From positions 2,170,001-2,234,000 of the forward strand of contig NZ_AP023396.1 in assembly GCF_014466955.1 (NCBI RefSeq): a DNA stretch of 64,000 nucleotides. Reading direction: 5' to 3'. A program made the position numbers and the translations under genes. The notes under the pieces were generated by a model. That model worked only from the letters and a program-made list of their open reading frames with translations, made no database searches and was not told the origin of the DNA. Shown one piece after another: positions 54,055 through 63,638 of the stretch. Numbering within the stretch: position 1 is the first letter of the stretch; each line of letters starts with the position of its first letter. The stretch is from Nocardia wallacei (GTDB taxonomy: Bacteria > Actinomycetota > Actinomycetes > Mycobacteriales > Mycobacteriaceae).

Positions 54055-55011
54055 GTGGATTCGGTCGAACTCGACGGCGTCGCCTCGGCGCTGGTGCACG
54101 CTCTGCAGGTCGACGGGCGGGCGCCGTTCAGCCGAATCGCCGACGTGCTCGGGGTCTCCGATCGGACCGTGGCCCGCCGCTTCGGCCGGCTGCGCGCGCA
54201 CGGCTTGGTCCGGGTCACGGGCGTGCCGGACAGCGACCGCACCGGATACGCGGAATGGCTGGTGCGCTTGCGGACCCGTCCGGGCAGTGCCGCGCTGGTC
54301 GCGCGGGAGCTGGCCCGGCGGCAGGACAGTTCGTGGGTCACGGTGCTCTCCGGCGGCACCGAGGTGGTGGCCGTGATCCGGGTCGAGGGCGAACAGCCGT
54401 TGCCGACGCGGGTGCTGACCGGACATGCCCAGGTCGATGCCGTCGACGCGCAACGTCTGCTGCGCCACCTCACCGCCCGGCGCTGGCCCGGCCGCACCCG
54501 CGCGCTGACTCCCGAACAGGTCGCCGCCCTGCGAATTCCGGAGCCGGAGACCTCCGGCGCTGTGGTCCTGACCGATCTGGACCGGCGGCTGCTCGTCGCG
54601 TTGCGGCTCGACGGGCGCGCGGACTTTCCGAGCCTGGCCCGGGCGACGGGATGGTCCGAGTCGGCGGTGCGGCGCCGCGTCGACGAGCTCCGCCGCCGCG
54701 GCGTCGTTCGCTTCGACGTGGAGATCGACGCGGCCACACTGGGATTCGCGGTGCAGGCGATCCTGTGGTTGACCGTATCGCCCGCCCGGCTCGCCGCCGT
54801 CGCCGATCAGCTGAACGCCCACACCGAGGTGGCGTTCGCGGGCGCCACGACCGGCCCGCACAATCTCGTCGTGCTCGTAGTGTGCCGCACCGCGAGCGAC
54901 CTGTTCGACTACCTGTCGACCACGATCGGCCGCATCCCCGGCATCGAGCGAGTCGAATCGGCCGCCCTCACCACCATCGTCAAACGCACCGCCCCGCCTC
55001 GGCTGCCCTGA
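54055..55011 (+). CDS. Lrp/AsnC family regulator with two HTH-sensor halves
   Basis: A 318-residue regulator made of two Lrp-type units: residues 1-150 (ALQVDGRAPFSRIADVLGVS as HTH) and 165-318 (VVLTDLDRRLLVALRLDGRA, SLARATGWSESAVRRRVDEL as second HTH, then the RAM domain). Double Lrp proteins are common in actinobacteria. Start is GTG. The last codons (AALTTIVKRTAPPRLP) resemble the repeat unit of the 40-bp array that follows, so the array appears to have grown from this gene's 3' end. Confidence 0.85.
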   Translation: MDSVELDGVASALVHALQVDGRAPFSRIADVLGVSDRTVARRFGRLRAHGLVRVTGVPDSDRTGYAEWLVRLRTRPGSAALVARELARRQDSSWVTVLSGGTEVVAVIRVEGEQPLPTRVLTGHAQVDAVDAQRLLRHLTARRWPGRTRALTPEQVAALRIPEPETSGAVVLTDLDRRLLVALRLDGRADFPSLARATGWSESAVRRRVDELRRRGVVRFDVEIDAATLGFAVQAILWLTVSPARLAAVADQLNAHTEVAFAGATTGPHNLVVLVVCRTASDLFDYLSTTIGRIPGIERVESAALTTIVKRTAPPRLP

Positions 55012-55400
55012 TCACCATCGTGACACCTGCGCACCGCTTCGGCGGCCCTCACCACGATCGTGACACCTGCGCACCGCTTCGGCGGCCCTCACCACGATCG
55101 TGACACCTGCGCACTGCCTCGGCGGCCCTCACCACGATCGTGAAACGCGCGCACCGCTTCGGCTACCCTCACCGCCGTCGTGACGCGCCGCATCGCGTCG
55201 GCGTCCTTCGCCGCCAAGGTGAAACGCGCGCACCCGCGTCCGCTGCCTTTCCCCACCTTCGTGAAATGCGCGCATCCCTTCGGCTGCCGTTTACTACCCA
55301 TTGCGCAACGCGCGCATCCCTGTGGATGCCCGCGCCACCCATGTGAAACGCGCGCACTGCCTCGGCGGCCCTCATCACCATCGTGGAACGCGCCGCATCG
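54961..55400. repeat. 40-bp tandem array starting in the 3' end of the Lrp-type gene
   Basis: The unit is GGCCCTCACCACGATCGTGA followed by CACCTGCGCACCGCTTCGGC. The first copy is the end of the coding sequence (GCCCTCACCACCATCGTCAA and so on). Exact 40-base periods follow at 55017, 55057, 55097, 55137 and 55177, then about five decayed copies with AAACGCGCGCA in place of CACCTGCGCA, to about 55400. It fills the gap before leuB. Because 40 is not a multiple of three, no reading frame repeats. No spacers, so not a CRISPR. From 55401 to leuB I see only the leuB promoter region. Confidence 0.9.
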
Positions 55401-55540
55401 CTAGGGCCGCGCCGGTCGGTTGGCCCGGCGATTCCAGTATGCGGGACCGGCTTGCCCTGGTGAACGCGGGAATCGGGGTAGCGGATAGGGTGTCGATGCT
55501 TGTGAGCCCGGCCGCACGAACGAAACGGAGCCTTGGTCAA

Positions 55541-56548
55541 ATGAAGCTGGCTGTCATCCCCGGTGACGGAATCGGGCCCGAGGTCATCGCGGAGGCGCTG
55601 AAGGTGCTCGACGTGGTCGTGCCCGGCGTCGAGCGGACCCACTACGACCTGGGCGCGAAGCGCTACCACGCGACCGGCGAGGTGCTGCCGGACAATGTGC
55701 TGCCCGAATTGAAGCAGCACGACGCGATTCTGCTGGGCGCGATCGGCGACCCGTCCGTGCCGAGTGGCGTCCTCGAGCGCGGCCTGCTGCTGCGCACCCG
55801 TTTCGCGCTCGACCACCACGTGAATCTGCGGCCGTCCAAGCTGTACCCGGGCGTGACCAGTCCGCTCGCGGGCAACCCGGACATCGACTTCGTGGTGGTG
55901 CGCGAGGGCACCGAGGGGCCCTACACGGGCACCGGCGGCGCGATCCGCGTGGAGACGCCGCACGAGGTCGCCACCGAGGTCAGCACCAACACCCGGTTCG
56001 GCATCGAACGCGTGGTCCGCTACGCCTTCGCCAAGGCGCGGCAGCGGCGCAAGCACCTCACCCTGGTGCACAAGACCAATGTGCTCAGCTTCGCCGGTTC
56101 GCTGTGGCAGCGCACCGTGAGCGAGGTCGGCGCCGAATACCCGGACATCGAGGTGGCTTACCAGCACATCGATGCCGCCACCATCCACATGGTCAACGAC
56201 CCGGGCCGCTTCGACGTGATCGTCACCGACAACCTGTTCGGCGACATCATCACCGACCTGGCCGCCGCGGTGTCCGGTGGTATCGGCCTGGCCGCCTCGG
56301 GCAACATCGACGCCTCCGGCGCCAACCCGAGCATGTTCGAGCCGGTGCACGGCAGCGCGCCCGACATCGCCGGGCAGTCCAAGGCCGACCCGACCGCGGC
56401 CATCCTCTCGGTGTCCCTGCTCCTCACCCACCTCGGCAACACCGAAGCGGCCACCCGCATCGAGTCCGCCGTGGCCAAGGACCTGGCCTCCCGCACCGGC
56501 ACGGCCTCCACCGTGGAGATCGGCGACCGCATCGCCGCGGCTCTGTAG
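55541..56548 (+). CDS. leuB: 3-isopropylmalate dehydrogenase
   Basis: Oxidises and decarboxylates 3-isopropylmalate in leucine synthesis, using NAD. The 335-residue protein starts [20 protein letters not shown]. It has the substrate Arg region [20 protein letters not shown] and [16 protein letters not shown], and the family signature near residue 235 ([20 protein letters not shown]) with the metal-binding Asp residues. It is shorter than enterobacterial LeuB, as usual in actinobacteria. ATG follows ACGGAG. A weak hairpin (CCCGCCGCC 56570-56578 with GGCGGCGGG 56591-56599) follows. Confidence 0.97.
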   Translation: MKLAVIPGDGIGPEVIAEALKVLDVVVPGVERTHYDLGAKRYHATGEVLPDNVLPELKQHDAILLGAIGDPSVPSGVLERGLLLRTRFALDHHVNLRPSKLYPGVTSPLAGNPDIDFVVVREGTEGPYTGTGGAIRVETPHEVATEVSTNTRFGIERVVRYAFAKARQRRKHLTLVHKTNVLSFAGSLWQRTVSEVGAEYPDIEVAYQHIDAATIHMVNDPGRFDVIVTDNLFGDIITDLAAAVSGGIGLAASGNIDASGANPSMFEPVHGSAPDIAGQSKADPTAAILSVSLLLTHLGNTEAATRIESAVAKDLASRTGTASTVEIGDRIAAAL

Positions 56549-56782
56549 GACCTGGCGGGCGATCGAGTCCCCGCCGCCCTCGTGATCGAAGGCGGCGGGA
56601 TCGGTGTGCCGCCGGACCGGCGCGAGCCGCCGAATGCGCAGGCGGACGCGGTTTCCGAATCGGCGTGCCTCGATTGTGTTGCCACACTTGAAGGTTCATC
56701 CTGACGCACGCCGGTTCGGTTCGGCGCCAACGATCTTCGCCGCCCCGCTTCCGCACGCACGTTCGTGCTCGCCGCTCCGGTG

Positions 56783-57970
56783 TCAGACGGATTTTCCACG
56801 CCGAGCGAGCGGGACCAATGGGATTGCCGCGGTGGCTATTACGGCGGTGACCAAGTAGGTCGCGGGGAAGCCGGAGACGGTGATCAGTGCGCCGAACAAG
56901 GGGGCGATGGCCGCGGAGGCCAGGTTCTGGCCGGTGTTCTGGACGCCCAGGCCGCGGCCGCTCCAGTACGGTCCGGCGATCTCGGCGACGGCGGTGAAGG
57001 CCAGGCCGTTGTCGGCGACGGTGATGACCGAGGCCGCCACCAGGATCGGGATCGCCGCCCACCACCAGTGCAGCCAGGACGCGATCGCCAACGCGCACAT
57101 GGAGATCGCCGCCGCGACCGCCACCGTGCGCAGCGGGCGCAGGCGGCTGCCGACCCGGTCGGACCAGACTCCCGCGCCGATGCGGCCCGCCGCGCCCAGC
57201 AACTGCGTGCCGGTGACCAGGACACCGGCCGCGGCCAGGGACAGCCCGACATCGCGGTGCAGCCACAGCAGCGCGAACGTCCAGACGGTGGCCTGCGGAA
57301 TCACCAAAAGTACCGATACCGCGTGGATTCGCCACAGCGTCGCGTCACCACGGTATGGATTGGCGGGCCGCTCGCCGCCGGACAGTCTCGGGCGCGGCGG
57401 GTCGATGATCCCGACCGCGCAGCCCACCGCGGCCATCCCCGCCATGGCCGCCGGCACCAGGATCGCGGTGGAAAACCCGTGTGCCGCAGCGACGGCCGGG
57501 ATCGTCAGCGCCGCGACCGCGACGCCCAGCGGCTGCGCCGTCTGCCGGATGCCCATCGCCAGACCGCGCTGATTCGGCGGGAACCAGCCGACGATCACCC
57601 GGCCGCTGGCGCCGTTCGTGGCCCCCGCGCCCATGCCCGCCGCGAACAACAGCGCCCCCAGGGCAACGTAGTTGGTGACCGTCGCCGCGGCCACGCCCGC
57701 GACGCACATCACCACCGGCCCCGCCACCAGCACCGCGCGCTCGCCGAGCCGGTCGACGGCGTACCCCCACGCGATCAGGGTGCACACCAGCCCGACGGTC
57801 GGCATCGCCACCAGCAGACCCGCTGTCGCCAAAGACATTCCGCGGTCGGTCAGCTCCGGCAGCAGGAACGGCGTGCCGTGCACGATGACCGCGCTGGAGC
57901 TCTGCGCGAAGACCCCGAGGGCGAGCATGATCCACCGCCGGGTCGCGTGCGACGGGGTCACGGTAGCCAT
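56783..57970 (-). CDS. Major facilitator superfamily transporter
   Basis: A 395-residue MFS protein with 12 predicted helices: the first is IMLALGVFAQSSSAVIVHGT, motif A-like GYAVDRLGERAVLVAG lies between helices 2 and 3, and the GVWSDRVGSRLRPLRT loop between 8 and 9 is its second-half equivalent. Synteny next to leuB and the FAH hydrolase matches Rv2994. Substrate unknown; drug or metabolite export is possible. The ATG at 57970 follows GGAGGTGGAGG. Confidence 0.9.
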   Translation of the reverse strand: MATVTPSHATRRWIMLALGVFAQSSSAVIVHGTPFLLPELTDRGMSLATAGLLVAMPTVGLVCTLIAWGYAVDRLGERAVLVAGPVVMCVAGVAAATVTNYVALGALLFAAGMGAGATNGASGRVIVGWFPPNQRGLAMGIRQTAQPLGVAVAALTIPAVAAAHGFSTAILVPAAMAGMAAVGCAVGIIDPPRPRLSGGERPANPYRGDATLWRIHAVSVLLVIPQATVWTFALLWLHRDVGLSLAAAGVLVTGTQLLGAAGRIGAGVWSDRVGSRLRPLRTVAVAAAISMCALAIASWLHWWWAAIPILVAASVITVADNGLAFTAVAEIAGPYWSGRGLGVQNTGQNLASAAIAPLFGALITVSGFPATYLVTAVIATAAIPLVPLARRGKSV

Positions 57971-58142
57971 GCCTCCACCTCCGAATCTCATATATTGGGA
58001 ACTGGGTCTTACTGTGTGAACACCGTGTCACGGTACACCCGGCCGGGAGACGAAGCCACCACCGGTGGCCGGTCGACGTGCCGGGCCGCTCGGCAGACCA
58101 CCCGGTCCGGCGCATACCACGAGGTGGATAGACTGTCGAGCC

Positions 58143-58916
58143 ATGCGCCTAGGTCGAGTTGCCAGCCCCGATGGAGTCGCGTTCGTCAGCATCGAGGGAT
58201 CGAGTTCGGACGCGGTGGCCAGGGAGATCGCCGAGCACCCGTTCGGCACGCCGACGTTCACCGGCCGCAGCTGGCCGGTGGCCGACGTGCGGCTGCTGGC
58301 CCCGATCCTCGCCAGCAAGGTGGTGTGTGTCGGCAAGAACTACGCGGCGCACGCGCGGGAGATGGGCGGTGAGGCCCCGGCGGATCCGGTGATCTTCCTC
58401 AAGCCGAACACCGCCATCGTGGGCCCGAATGTGCCGATTGTGCTGCCGCCCAGTTCCTCTCAGGTCGACTACGAGGGCGAACTGGCCGTCGTGATCGGCC
58501 GCCCGTGCAAGGACGTTCCCGCCGCCCGCGCCCGGGACGTGATCCTGGGGTACACCGCCGCCAACGACGTCACCGCCCGGGACCAGCAGCGGCACGACGG
58601 CCAGTGGACCCGTGGCAAGGGCTACGACACCTTCTGCCCGCTCGGCCCGTGGATCGAGACCGACCTCGACCCGGCCGATCTGGAAATCACCACCGAACTC
58701 GACGGTGAGGTGCGCCAGCGCAGCCGGACTTCGCTTCTGCTGCACGATATCCCGAAGCTGATCGAATGGGTCACCACGGTCATGACGCTGTTGCCGGGTG
58801 ACGTGATCCTCACCGGCACACCGGAAGGTGTAGGACCGATGCAGGATGGGCAAACCGTCTCCGTGACGGTAGAGGGCATCGGCACCCTCACCAATCCCGT
58901 TGCCGCCAAACGTTGA
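58143..58916 (+). CDS. Fumarylacetoacetate hydrolase family protein
   Basis: A 257-residue FAH-type enzyme: [36 protein letters not shown], the metal ligands in [27 protein letters not shown], and [15 protein letters not shown]. Members hydrolyse C-C bonds of acylpyruvates or decarboxylate oxaloacetate-like compounds; position next to gltX matches Rv2993c. ATG is used although no strong ribosome site is seen. gltX follows after 14 bases, likely co-transcribed. Confidence 0.93.
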   Translation: MRLGRVASPDGVAFVSIEGSSSDAVAREIAEHPFGTPTFTGRSWPVADVRLLAPILASKVVCVGKNYAAHAREMGGEAPADPVIFLKPNTAIVGPNVPIVLPPSSSQVDYEGELAVVIGRPCKDVPAARARDVILGYTAANDVTARDQQRHDGQWTRGKGYDTFCPLGPWIETDLDPADLEITTELDGEVRQRSRTSLLLHDIPKLIEWVTTVMTLLPGDVILTGTPEGVGPMQDGQTVSVTVEGIGTLTNPVAAKR

Positions 58917-58930
58917 TCGAGAGAAGGAAC

Positions 58931-60391
58931 ATGTCTGACGTACGGGTCCGATTCTGCCCGTCACCGACCGGCACGCCGCACGTCGGCCTGATCCGGACGG
59001 CGCTGTTCAACTGGGCCTACGCCCGTCACCACGGCGGCGCCTTCGTGTTCCGCATCGAAGACACCGATGCCGCACGCGATTCCGAGGAATCCTATGCCGC
59101 GCTGCTCGACGCGCTGCGCTGGCTCGGGCTCACCTGGGACGAGGGCCCGGAGGTCGGCGGTCCGTACGGTCCGTACCGGCAGTCGCTGCGCCGTGAGATC
59201 CATCTCGACGTGGTGCGGCGTTTGCTGGCTGCCGGGGAGGCCTACGAATCCTTCTCCACGCCAGCCGAAGTCGAGGAGCGCCACCGTGCCGCCGGTCGCG
59301 ATCCCAAGCTGGGGTACGACAACTTCGATCGTGATCTGACGCCCGAGCAGATCGCCGCCTACCGGGCGGAGGGCCGCCCGGCGGTGGTCCGGCTGCGCAT
59401 GCCCGACCACGACCTGTCCTGGAACGATCTGGTGCGCGGCGAAACCACCTTCAAGGCGGGCACCGTGCCGGATTTCGCGCTCACCCGCGGCACCGGTGAT
59501 CCGCTCTACACGCTGGTGAATCCGGTCGACGACGCGTCGATGAAGATCACCCATGTGTTGCGTGGCGAGGACATTCTCTCGTCCACTCCGCGGCAGATAG
59601 CGCTGTACGAGGCGCTGCAGCGGATCGGGGTGGCGGAGTTCACCCCGCAGTTCGGGCATCTGCCGTTCGTGATGGGGCAGGGCAACAAGAAGTTGTCCAA
59701 GCGTGATCCCGAGTCGAATCTGTTCGTCCACCGCGACCGCGGATTCATCCCGGAGGGTTTGCTGAATTACCTGGCATTGCTGGGTTGGAGCCTCACCGAC
59801 GATCGTGACGTCTTCTCCATGACGGAGATGGTCGAGGCCTTCGATATATCGAAAGTAAATTCGAATCCGGCGCGCTTCGACCAGAAGAAGGCGGACGCGA
59901 TCAACGCAGAGCACATTCGTTTGCTGGAGCCCGGCGATTTCACGCGGCGACTGCGCGACTACCTGACCGCGCACAACCACATCGGCGCCGAAGTGGACGA
60001 AGCGCTTTTCGCAACCGCGGCCGAGTTGGTGCAGACCCGGATCGTGGTGCTCGGTGACGCATGGGAGCTGCTGAAGTTCCTGTTCGTGCCCGACGGGGAG
60101 TTCGTGATCGACCCGGCCGCGGCGGAAAAGAATCTCGGTCCCGATGCCGCGCCGGTGGTGCGGGCCGCCATCGCCGCGCTGGAGGGCGTTTCGGAGTGGA
60201 CGGCGGCAGGGCTGGAAAGCGCGCTGAAAACGGCGCTGGTGGACGACCTGGGCCTCAAACCGCGCAAGGCCTTCGCGCCGGTGCGGGTCGCGGTGACCGG
60301 ATCGCACATCAGCCCGCCGCTGTACGAGTCGCTGGAGTTGCTGGGACGCGAGACCACGATGCGGCGGCTGCGGGCGGCCGTTCCGGCGTAG
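58931..60391 (+). CDS. gltX: Glutamyl-tRNA synthetase
   Basis: Charges tRNA-Glu, and also tRNA-Gln in bacteria relying on GatCAB. The 486-residue class I enzyme has the HIGH region as [31 protein letters not shown], the KMSKS motif as KLSKR near residue 255, and an anticodon-binding C-terminus. HVGL instead of HIGG is usual in actinobacteria. The ATG follows GAGAAGGAAC. tRNA-Gln and tRNA-Glu, both its substrates, follow directly. Confidence 0.97.
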   Translation: MSDVRVRFCPSPTGTPHVGLIRTALFNWAYARHHGGAFVFRIEDTDAARDSEESYAALLDALRWLGLTWDEGPEVGGPYGPYRQSLRREIHLDVVRRLLAAGEAYESFSTPAEVEERHRAAGRDPKLGYDNFDRDLTPEQIAAYRAEGRPAVVRLRMPDHDLSWNDLVRGETTFKAGTVPDFALTRGTGDPLYTLVNPVDDASMKITHVLRGEDILSSTPRQIALYEALQRIGVAEFTPQFGHLPFVMGQGNKKLSKRDPESNLFVHRDRGFIPEGLLNYLALLGWSLTDDRDVFSMTEMVEAFDISKVNSNPARFDQKKADAINAEHIRLLEPGDFTRRLRDYLTAHNHIGAEVDEALFATAAELVQTRIVVLGDAWELLKFLFVPDGEFVIDPAAAEKNLGPDAAPVVRAAIAALEGVSEWTAAGLESALKTALVDDLGLKPRKAFAPVRVAVTGSHISPPLYESLELLGRETTMRRLRAAVPA

Positions 60392-60515
60392 CGCGCCCGC
60401 GAAACGGCTTCTGACCTGACGATTTGTAGGTTTCGGGGAGGTGTTTGGTAATCTTTCTCTCGGCCCGGAACGAGGTCCTCTCCCCGCCAGGGAGCTGGCT
60501 GAAAGCCCAGGTCAT

Positions 60516-60587
60516 TGGGGTATGGTGTAATTGGCAACACAGCTGATTCTGGTTCAGCCATTCTAGGTTCGAGTCCTGGTACCCCAG
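60516..60587 (+). tRNA. tRNA-Gln (anticodon CTG)
   Basis: Acceptor TGGGGTA pairs with TACCCCA; D-arm from GTGTAATTGGCAACAC; anticodon stem GCTGA/TCAGC with loop TTCTGGT, anticodon CTG; T-arm CTAGG-TTCGAGT-CCTGG. CCA is not encoded. Confidence 0.95.
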
Positions 60588-60700
60588 CGGAGCGTGTTGA
60601 TTCGACTTGGTTCGCGGTCGAGACGGACGACACCTGGCGATTTGTTTCGCCGGGCTCCGGCCGGTTAAGCTGGCCGAGCCTCCTCGGAGACGATCCTCCT

Positions 60701-60773
60701 GGCCCCGTCGTCTAGCGGCCTAGGACGCCGCCCTCTCAAGGCGGTAGCGCGGGTTCAAATCCCGTCGGGGCTA
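60701..60773 (+). tRNA. tRNA-Glu (anticodon CTC)
   Basis: Acceptor GGCCCCG pairs with CGGGGCT; D-arm GTCTAGCGGCCTAGGAC; anticodon stem CCGCC/GGCGG with loop CTCTCAA, anticodon CTC; T-arm GCGGG-TTCAAAT-CCCGT. CCA is not encoded. Confidence 0.95.
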
Positions 60774-60776
60774 CTG

Positions 60777-60806
60777 AAACCCTCCAGCTCGTGAGCTGGA
60801 GGGTTT
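60777..60806. terminator. Bidirectional terminator after tRNA-Glu
   Basis: AAACCCTCCAGCTC (60777-60790) pairs with GAGCTGGAGGGTTT (60793-60806), with T-runs on both strands. It ends the tRNA unit and the convergent PPOX gene. Confidence 0.92.
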
Positions 60807-60811
60807 TCTCG

Positions 60812-61309
60812 TCAATTCTGCGGCCAGGTGCTGCCGCCCGGCGGCAGCTCGGGCAGTCCCAGCTTGCGGTGATCCCAGCTGCGGGTGCGCTCGGGTACCA
60901 CCCGGATCGCCACGCGCTTGTTCAGCATCGCCTCCACCATCGGGCGGACCTCCTCGCTGTACGGGCCGGTGTAGCGCTCCCAGACGCTCACTCCGACCCG
61001 GAACAGCGCCTCCGCGTCGTCGACGATCTCCGCCCGCCCCTCGATCGAGACCCCGCGCAGCTGGTCGTAGGTGTCGCCGGCCTCCACGAGCACCGTCACG
61101 CGCGGATCGCGGCGGATGTTGACGGCCTTCTGGGACTTGGCCTTGGTCTCGAACCAGATCGCGCCGTCGACCAGCCCGTACCACATGGCGGTCAGGTGCG
61201 GCAGGCCCGACTTGCCCAGCGTGGCCAGCGTGATGATGCGGCTGCGCTCGAGGAAATCGGCGATCTCCGCATCGGACATGACGATCTGCGCGCGTTGATT
61301 AGCTCCCAT
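60812..61309 (-). CDS. PPOX-class F420-dependent family protein (Rv2991-like)
   Basis: A 165-residue split-barrel F420/flavin protein: SDAEIADFLERSRIITLATL, HLTAMWYGLVDGAIWFETKA, NIRRDPRVTVLVEAGDTYD. Same position as Rv2991 beside the tRNA pair in M. tuberculosis, an F420-binding protein of unknown substrate. The first ATG (61309) is used; the ATG ten codons later (MSDAEIADF) is also plausible. Confidence 0.85.
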   Translation of the reverse strand: MGANQRAQIVMSDAEIADFLERSRIITLATLGKSGLPHLTAMWYGLVDGAIWFETKAKSQKAVNIRRDPRVTVLVEAGDTYDQLRGVSIEGRAEIVDDAEALFRVGVSVWERYTGPYSEEVRPMVEAMLNKRVAIRVVPERTRSWDHRKLGLPELPPGGSTWPQN

Positions 61310-61364
61310 GGGCCGACTGTACTTTACGGCGTATGGCCTACGTCACCGTCGGCGGCTCGCGCGG

Positions 61365-62066
61365 TCAGAGCCGCTTGTGCAGGGCGTCGGCGGCCGCCAC
61401 GAGATCTGCCGCCCACCGGGCGCCCGGCCGCCTGCCCATCCGATCGATCGGGCCCGACACCGAGACCGCGGCGACCACTGCGCCGGCCGAATCGCGCACG
61501 GGCGCCGAGACGCTCGCGACCCCGGCCGCGCGCTCGGCGGCGCTCTGCGCCCAGCCGCGGCGGCGCACCTCGGCCAGCGCCCGCTCGCCGAACACGGCAT
61601 CCAGCAGCACACCGCGCTGCAACTCCGGATCGGCCCAGGCCAGCAGCACCTTCGCCGCCGAGCCCGCGGTGAGCGGCAGCCGGGCGCCGACCGGCACGGT
61701 GTCGCGCAGCCCCGACGTGGGTTCCAGGGCGGCGACGCAGATGCGCGAGTGGCCGTCGAGCCGGTAGAGCTGCACACTCTCCCCGGTGATCTCACGCAGG
61801 CGGGGCAGGATGGCCGTCGCGGCCTCCAGCAGCGGGTCCTCCGCGGCGGTGGCCAGCTCCGACAGCGCGGGGCCGGGCCGCCACAATCCATTGACGTCGC
61901 GGGCGAGCATGCGGTGCACCTCGAGCCCGACGGCGAGCCGGTGCGCCGTGGCGCGGGGCAGGCCGGTGCGGGCACACAACTCGTTGAGGCCACAGGGCTG
62001 CTCGGCCGCCGCGTAGAGCACGGCCATGGCTTTGTCGAGCACCCCGATACCGCTATGCTGTCTCAT
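61365..62066 (-). CDS. IclR family transcriptional regulator (NdgR/LtbR type)
   Basis: A 233-residue IclR protein: winged HTH at the N-terminus (IGVLDKAMAVLYAAAEQPCG; NELCARTGLPRATAHRLAVG) and a ligand-binding domain (GESVQLYRLDGHSRICVAAL; RLPLTAGSAAKVLLAWADPE). It is divergent from leuCD in the same layout as Streptomyces NdgR, Corynebacterium LtbR and M. tuberculosis Rv2989. These control leuCD and other amino-acid genes, so control of leuCD is expected here. Confidence 0.92.
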   Translation of the reverse strand: MRQHSGIGVLDKAMAVLYAAAEQPCGLNELCARTGLPRATAHRLAVGLEVHRMLARDVNGLWRPGPALSELATAAEDPLLEAATAILPRLREITGESVQLYRLDGHSRICVAALEPTSGLRDTVPVGARLPLTAGSAAKVLLAWADPELQRGVLLDAVFGERALAEVRRRGWAQSAAERAAGVASVSAPVRDSAGAVVAAVSVSGPIDRMGRRPGARWAADLVAAADALHKRL

Positions 62067-62090
62067 AGAACGATATTAACGTCTCGCATG
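62061..62090. promoter_or_regulatory. Candidate IclR-type site between iclR and leuC
   Basis: The divergent region holds the direct repeat TCTCATAG / GTCTCGCAT about 22 bases apart and, between them, the near-palindrome ACGATATTAACGT (62070-62082), the only AT-rich patch there. It overlaps the regulator start. Binding is inferred from location. Confidence 0.45.
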
Positions 62091-62179
62091 TTGGGATAGT
62101 CAAACGTCCTGCGCCGCGCCGGTGCGCGGGAGCCGCGACAGCGAAGCCGGCGCGATCAGACACAGAAAGGTGACGAAGG

Positions 62180-63604
62180 ATGGCCGAGCGGCCACGCACT
62201 CTGGCGGAGAAGGTCTGGGAGCAGCACGTCGTCGCGCGCGGCGCGGGGGAGGGCGAGGCGCGCGAACCGGACCTCATCTATATCGACCTGCACCTGGTGC
62301 ACGAGGTGACCAGCCCGCAGGCCTTCGACGGCCTGCGCGCGGCCGGGCGTCCGGTCCGGCGGCCCGATCTCACCATCGCCACCGAGGACCACAACGTCCC
62401 GACCGTCGACATCGACAAGCCGATCGCCGACCCGGTTTCCCGCACCCAGGTCGAGACGCTGCGGCGCAATTGCGAGGAGTTCGGGGTCCGGCTGTACCCG
62501 ATGGGCGATCTCGAGCAGGGGATCGTGCACGTGGTCGGCCCGCAGCTGGGTCTGACCCAGCCGGGAATGACCGTGGTGTGCGGTGATTCGCACACCTCCA
62601 CGCACGGCGCGTTCGGCGCGATCGCGATGGGCATCGGCACCAGCGAGGTCGAGCACGTGCTGGCCACCCAGACGCTGTCGCTGCGGCCGTTCAAGACCAT
62701 GGCGATCAACATCGACGGGCAACTGCCGCCCGGCGTCACGAGCAAGGACGTGATCCTGGCCGTGATCGCGCAGATCGGCACCGGCGGCGGCCAGGGCTAC
62801 GTGCTGGAGTACCGGGGCGAGGCCGTGCGGGCCATGTCCATGGAGGCGCGGATGACCATGTGCAACATGTCCATCGAGGCCGGAGCCCGCGCGGGCATGG
62901 TGGCCCCCGACGAGGTCACCTACGAATTCCTGAAGGGCCGCCCGCACGCACCGCAGGGCGCGGACTGGGACGCCGCGGTCGCCGCCTGGGAGGCGTTGAA
63001 GACCGACGAGGGCGCGGAATTCGACGCCGAGGTGCACATCGACGCTTCCACGCTGACTCCGTTCGTCACCTGGGGCACCAATCCCGGTCAGGGCGCGCCG
63101 CTGGGCGCGGCCGTGCCGGATCCCGCCGATATCTCCGACGAGACGGCGCGGGAATCGGCCGAGAAGGCACTGCGATACATGGATTTGGAGCCCGGAACTC
63201 CGCTTCGCGAGGTCGAGGTGGATACGGTATTCGTCGGCTCGTGTACCAACGGCCGTATCGAGGATCTGCGCGCCGTGGCCGAGGTATTGCAAGGTCGCAA
63301 GGTCGCCGAGGGCGTCCGGATGTTGATCGTGCCGGGTTCGATGCGGGTGCGCGCGCAGGCCGAATCCGAGGGATTGGGCGAGATTTTCACCGCGGCCGGT
63401 GCGGAATGGCGGCAGGCGGGCTGCTCGATGTGCCTGGGAATGAATCCCGATCAGCTTTCCCCCGGTCAGCGCTGCGCCTCGACTTCGAACCGGAACTTCG
63501 AGGGCAGGCAGGGCAAAGGCGGCCGTACACACCTGGTTTCGCCGCTGGTCGCGGCCGCCACGGCGGTGCGCGGAACGCTGTCCTCACCTGCGGATCTGAA
63601 CTGA
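62180..63604 (+). CDS. leuC: 3-isopropylmalate dehydratase large subunit
   Basis: Isomerises 2- to 3-isopropylmalate with LeuD through a [4Fe-4S] cluster. The 474-residue aconitase-type protein has [14 protein letters not shown], the [20 protein letters not shown] motif, and the cluster cysteines in [16 protein letters not shown] and [17 protein letters not shown] follows AAAGGTGACGAAGG. leuD follows after 34 bases with its own GGAGGAG site. Confidence 0.97.
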   Translation: MAERPRTLAEKVWEQHVVARGAGEGEAREPDLIYIDLHLVHEVTSPQAFDGLRAAGRPVRRPDLTIATEDHNVPTVDIDKPIADPVSRTQVETLRRNCEEFGVRLYPMGDLEQGIVHVVGPQLGLTQPGMTVVCGDSHTSTHGAFGAIAMGIGTSEVEHVLATQTLSLRPFKTMAINIDGQLPPGVTSKDVILAVIAQIGTGGGQGYVLEYRGEAVRAMSMEARMTMCNMSIEAGARAGMVAPDEVTYEFLKGRPHAPQGADWDAAVAAWEALKTDEGAEFDAEVHIDASTLTPFVTWGTNPGQGAPLGAAVPDPADISDETARESAEKALRYMDLEPGTPLREVEVDTVFVGSCTNGRIEDLRAVAEVLQGRKVAEGVRMLIVPGSMRVRAQAESEGLGEIFTAAGAEWRQAGCSMCLGMNPDQLSPGQRCASTSNRNFEGRQGKGGRTHLVSPLVAAATAVRGTLSSPADLN

Positions 63605-63638
63605 TCGGCCGATTTTCACGGACTTTGGAGGAGAACTC

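Noticed and set aside
54961..55400. Possible CRISPR array or short gene
   Set aside because: 40-bp units without spacers; the period is not a multiple of three and frames are interrupted, so neither CRISPR nor coding.
58931..59010. Altered HIGH motif in GltX as a possible defect
   Set aside because: HVGL is common in actinobacterial GltX, and KLSKR and the rest of the protein are intact.
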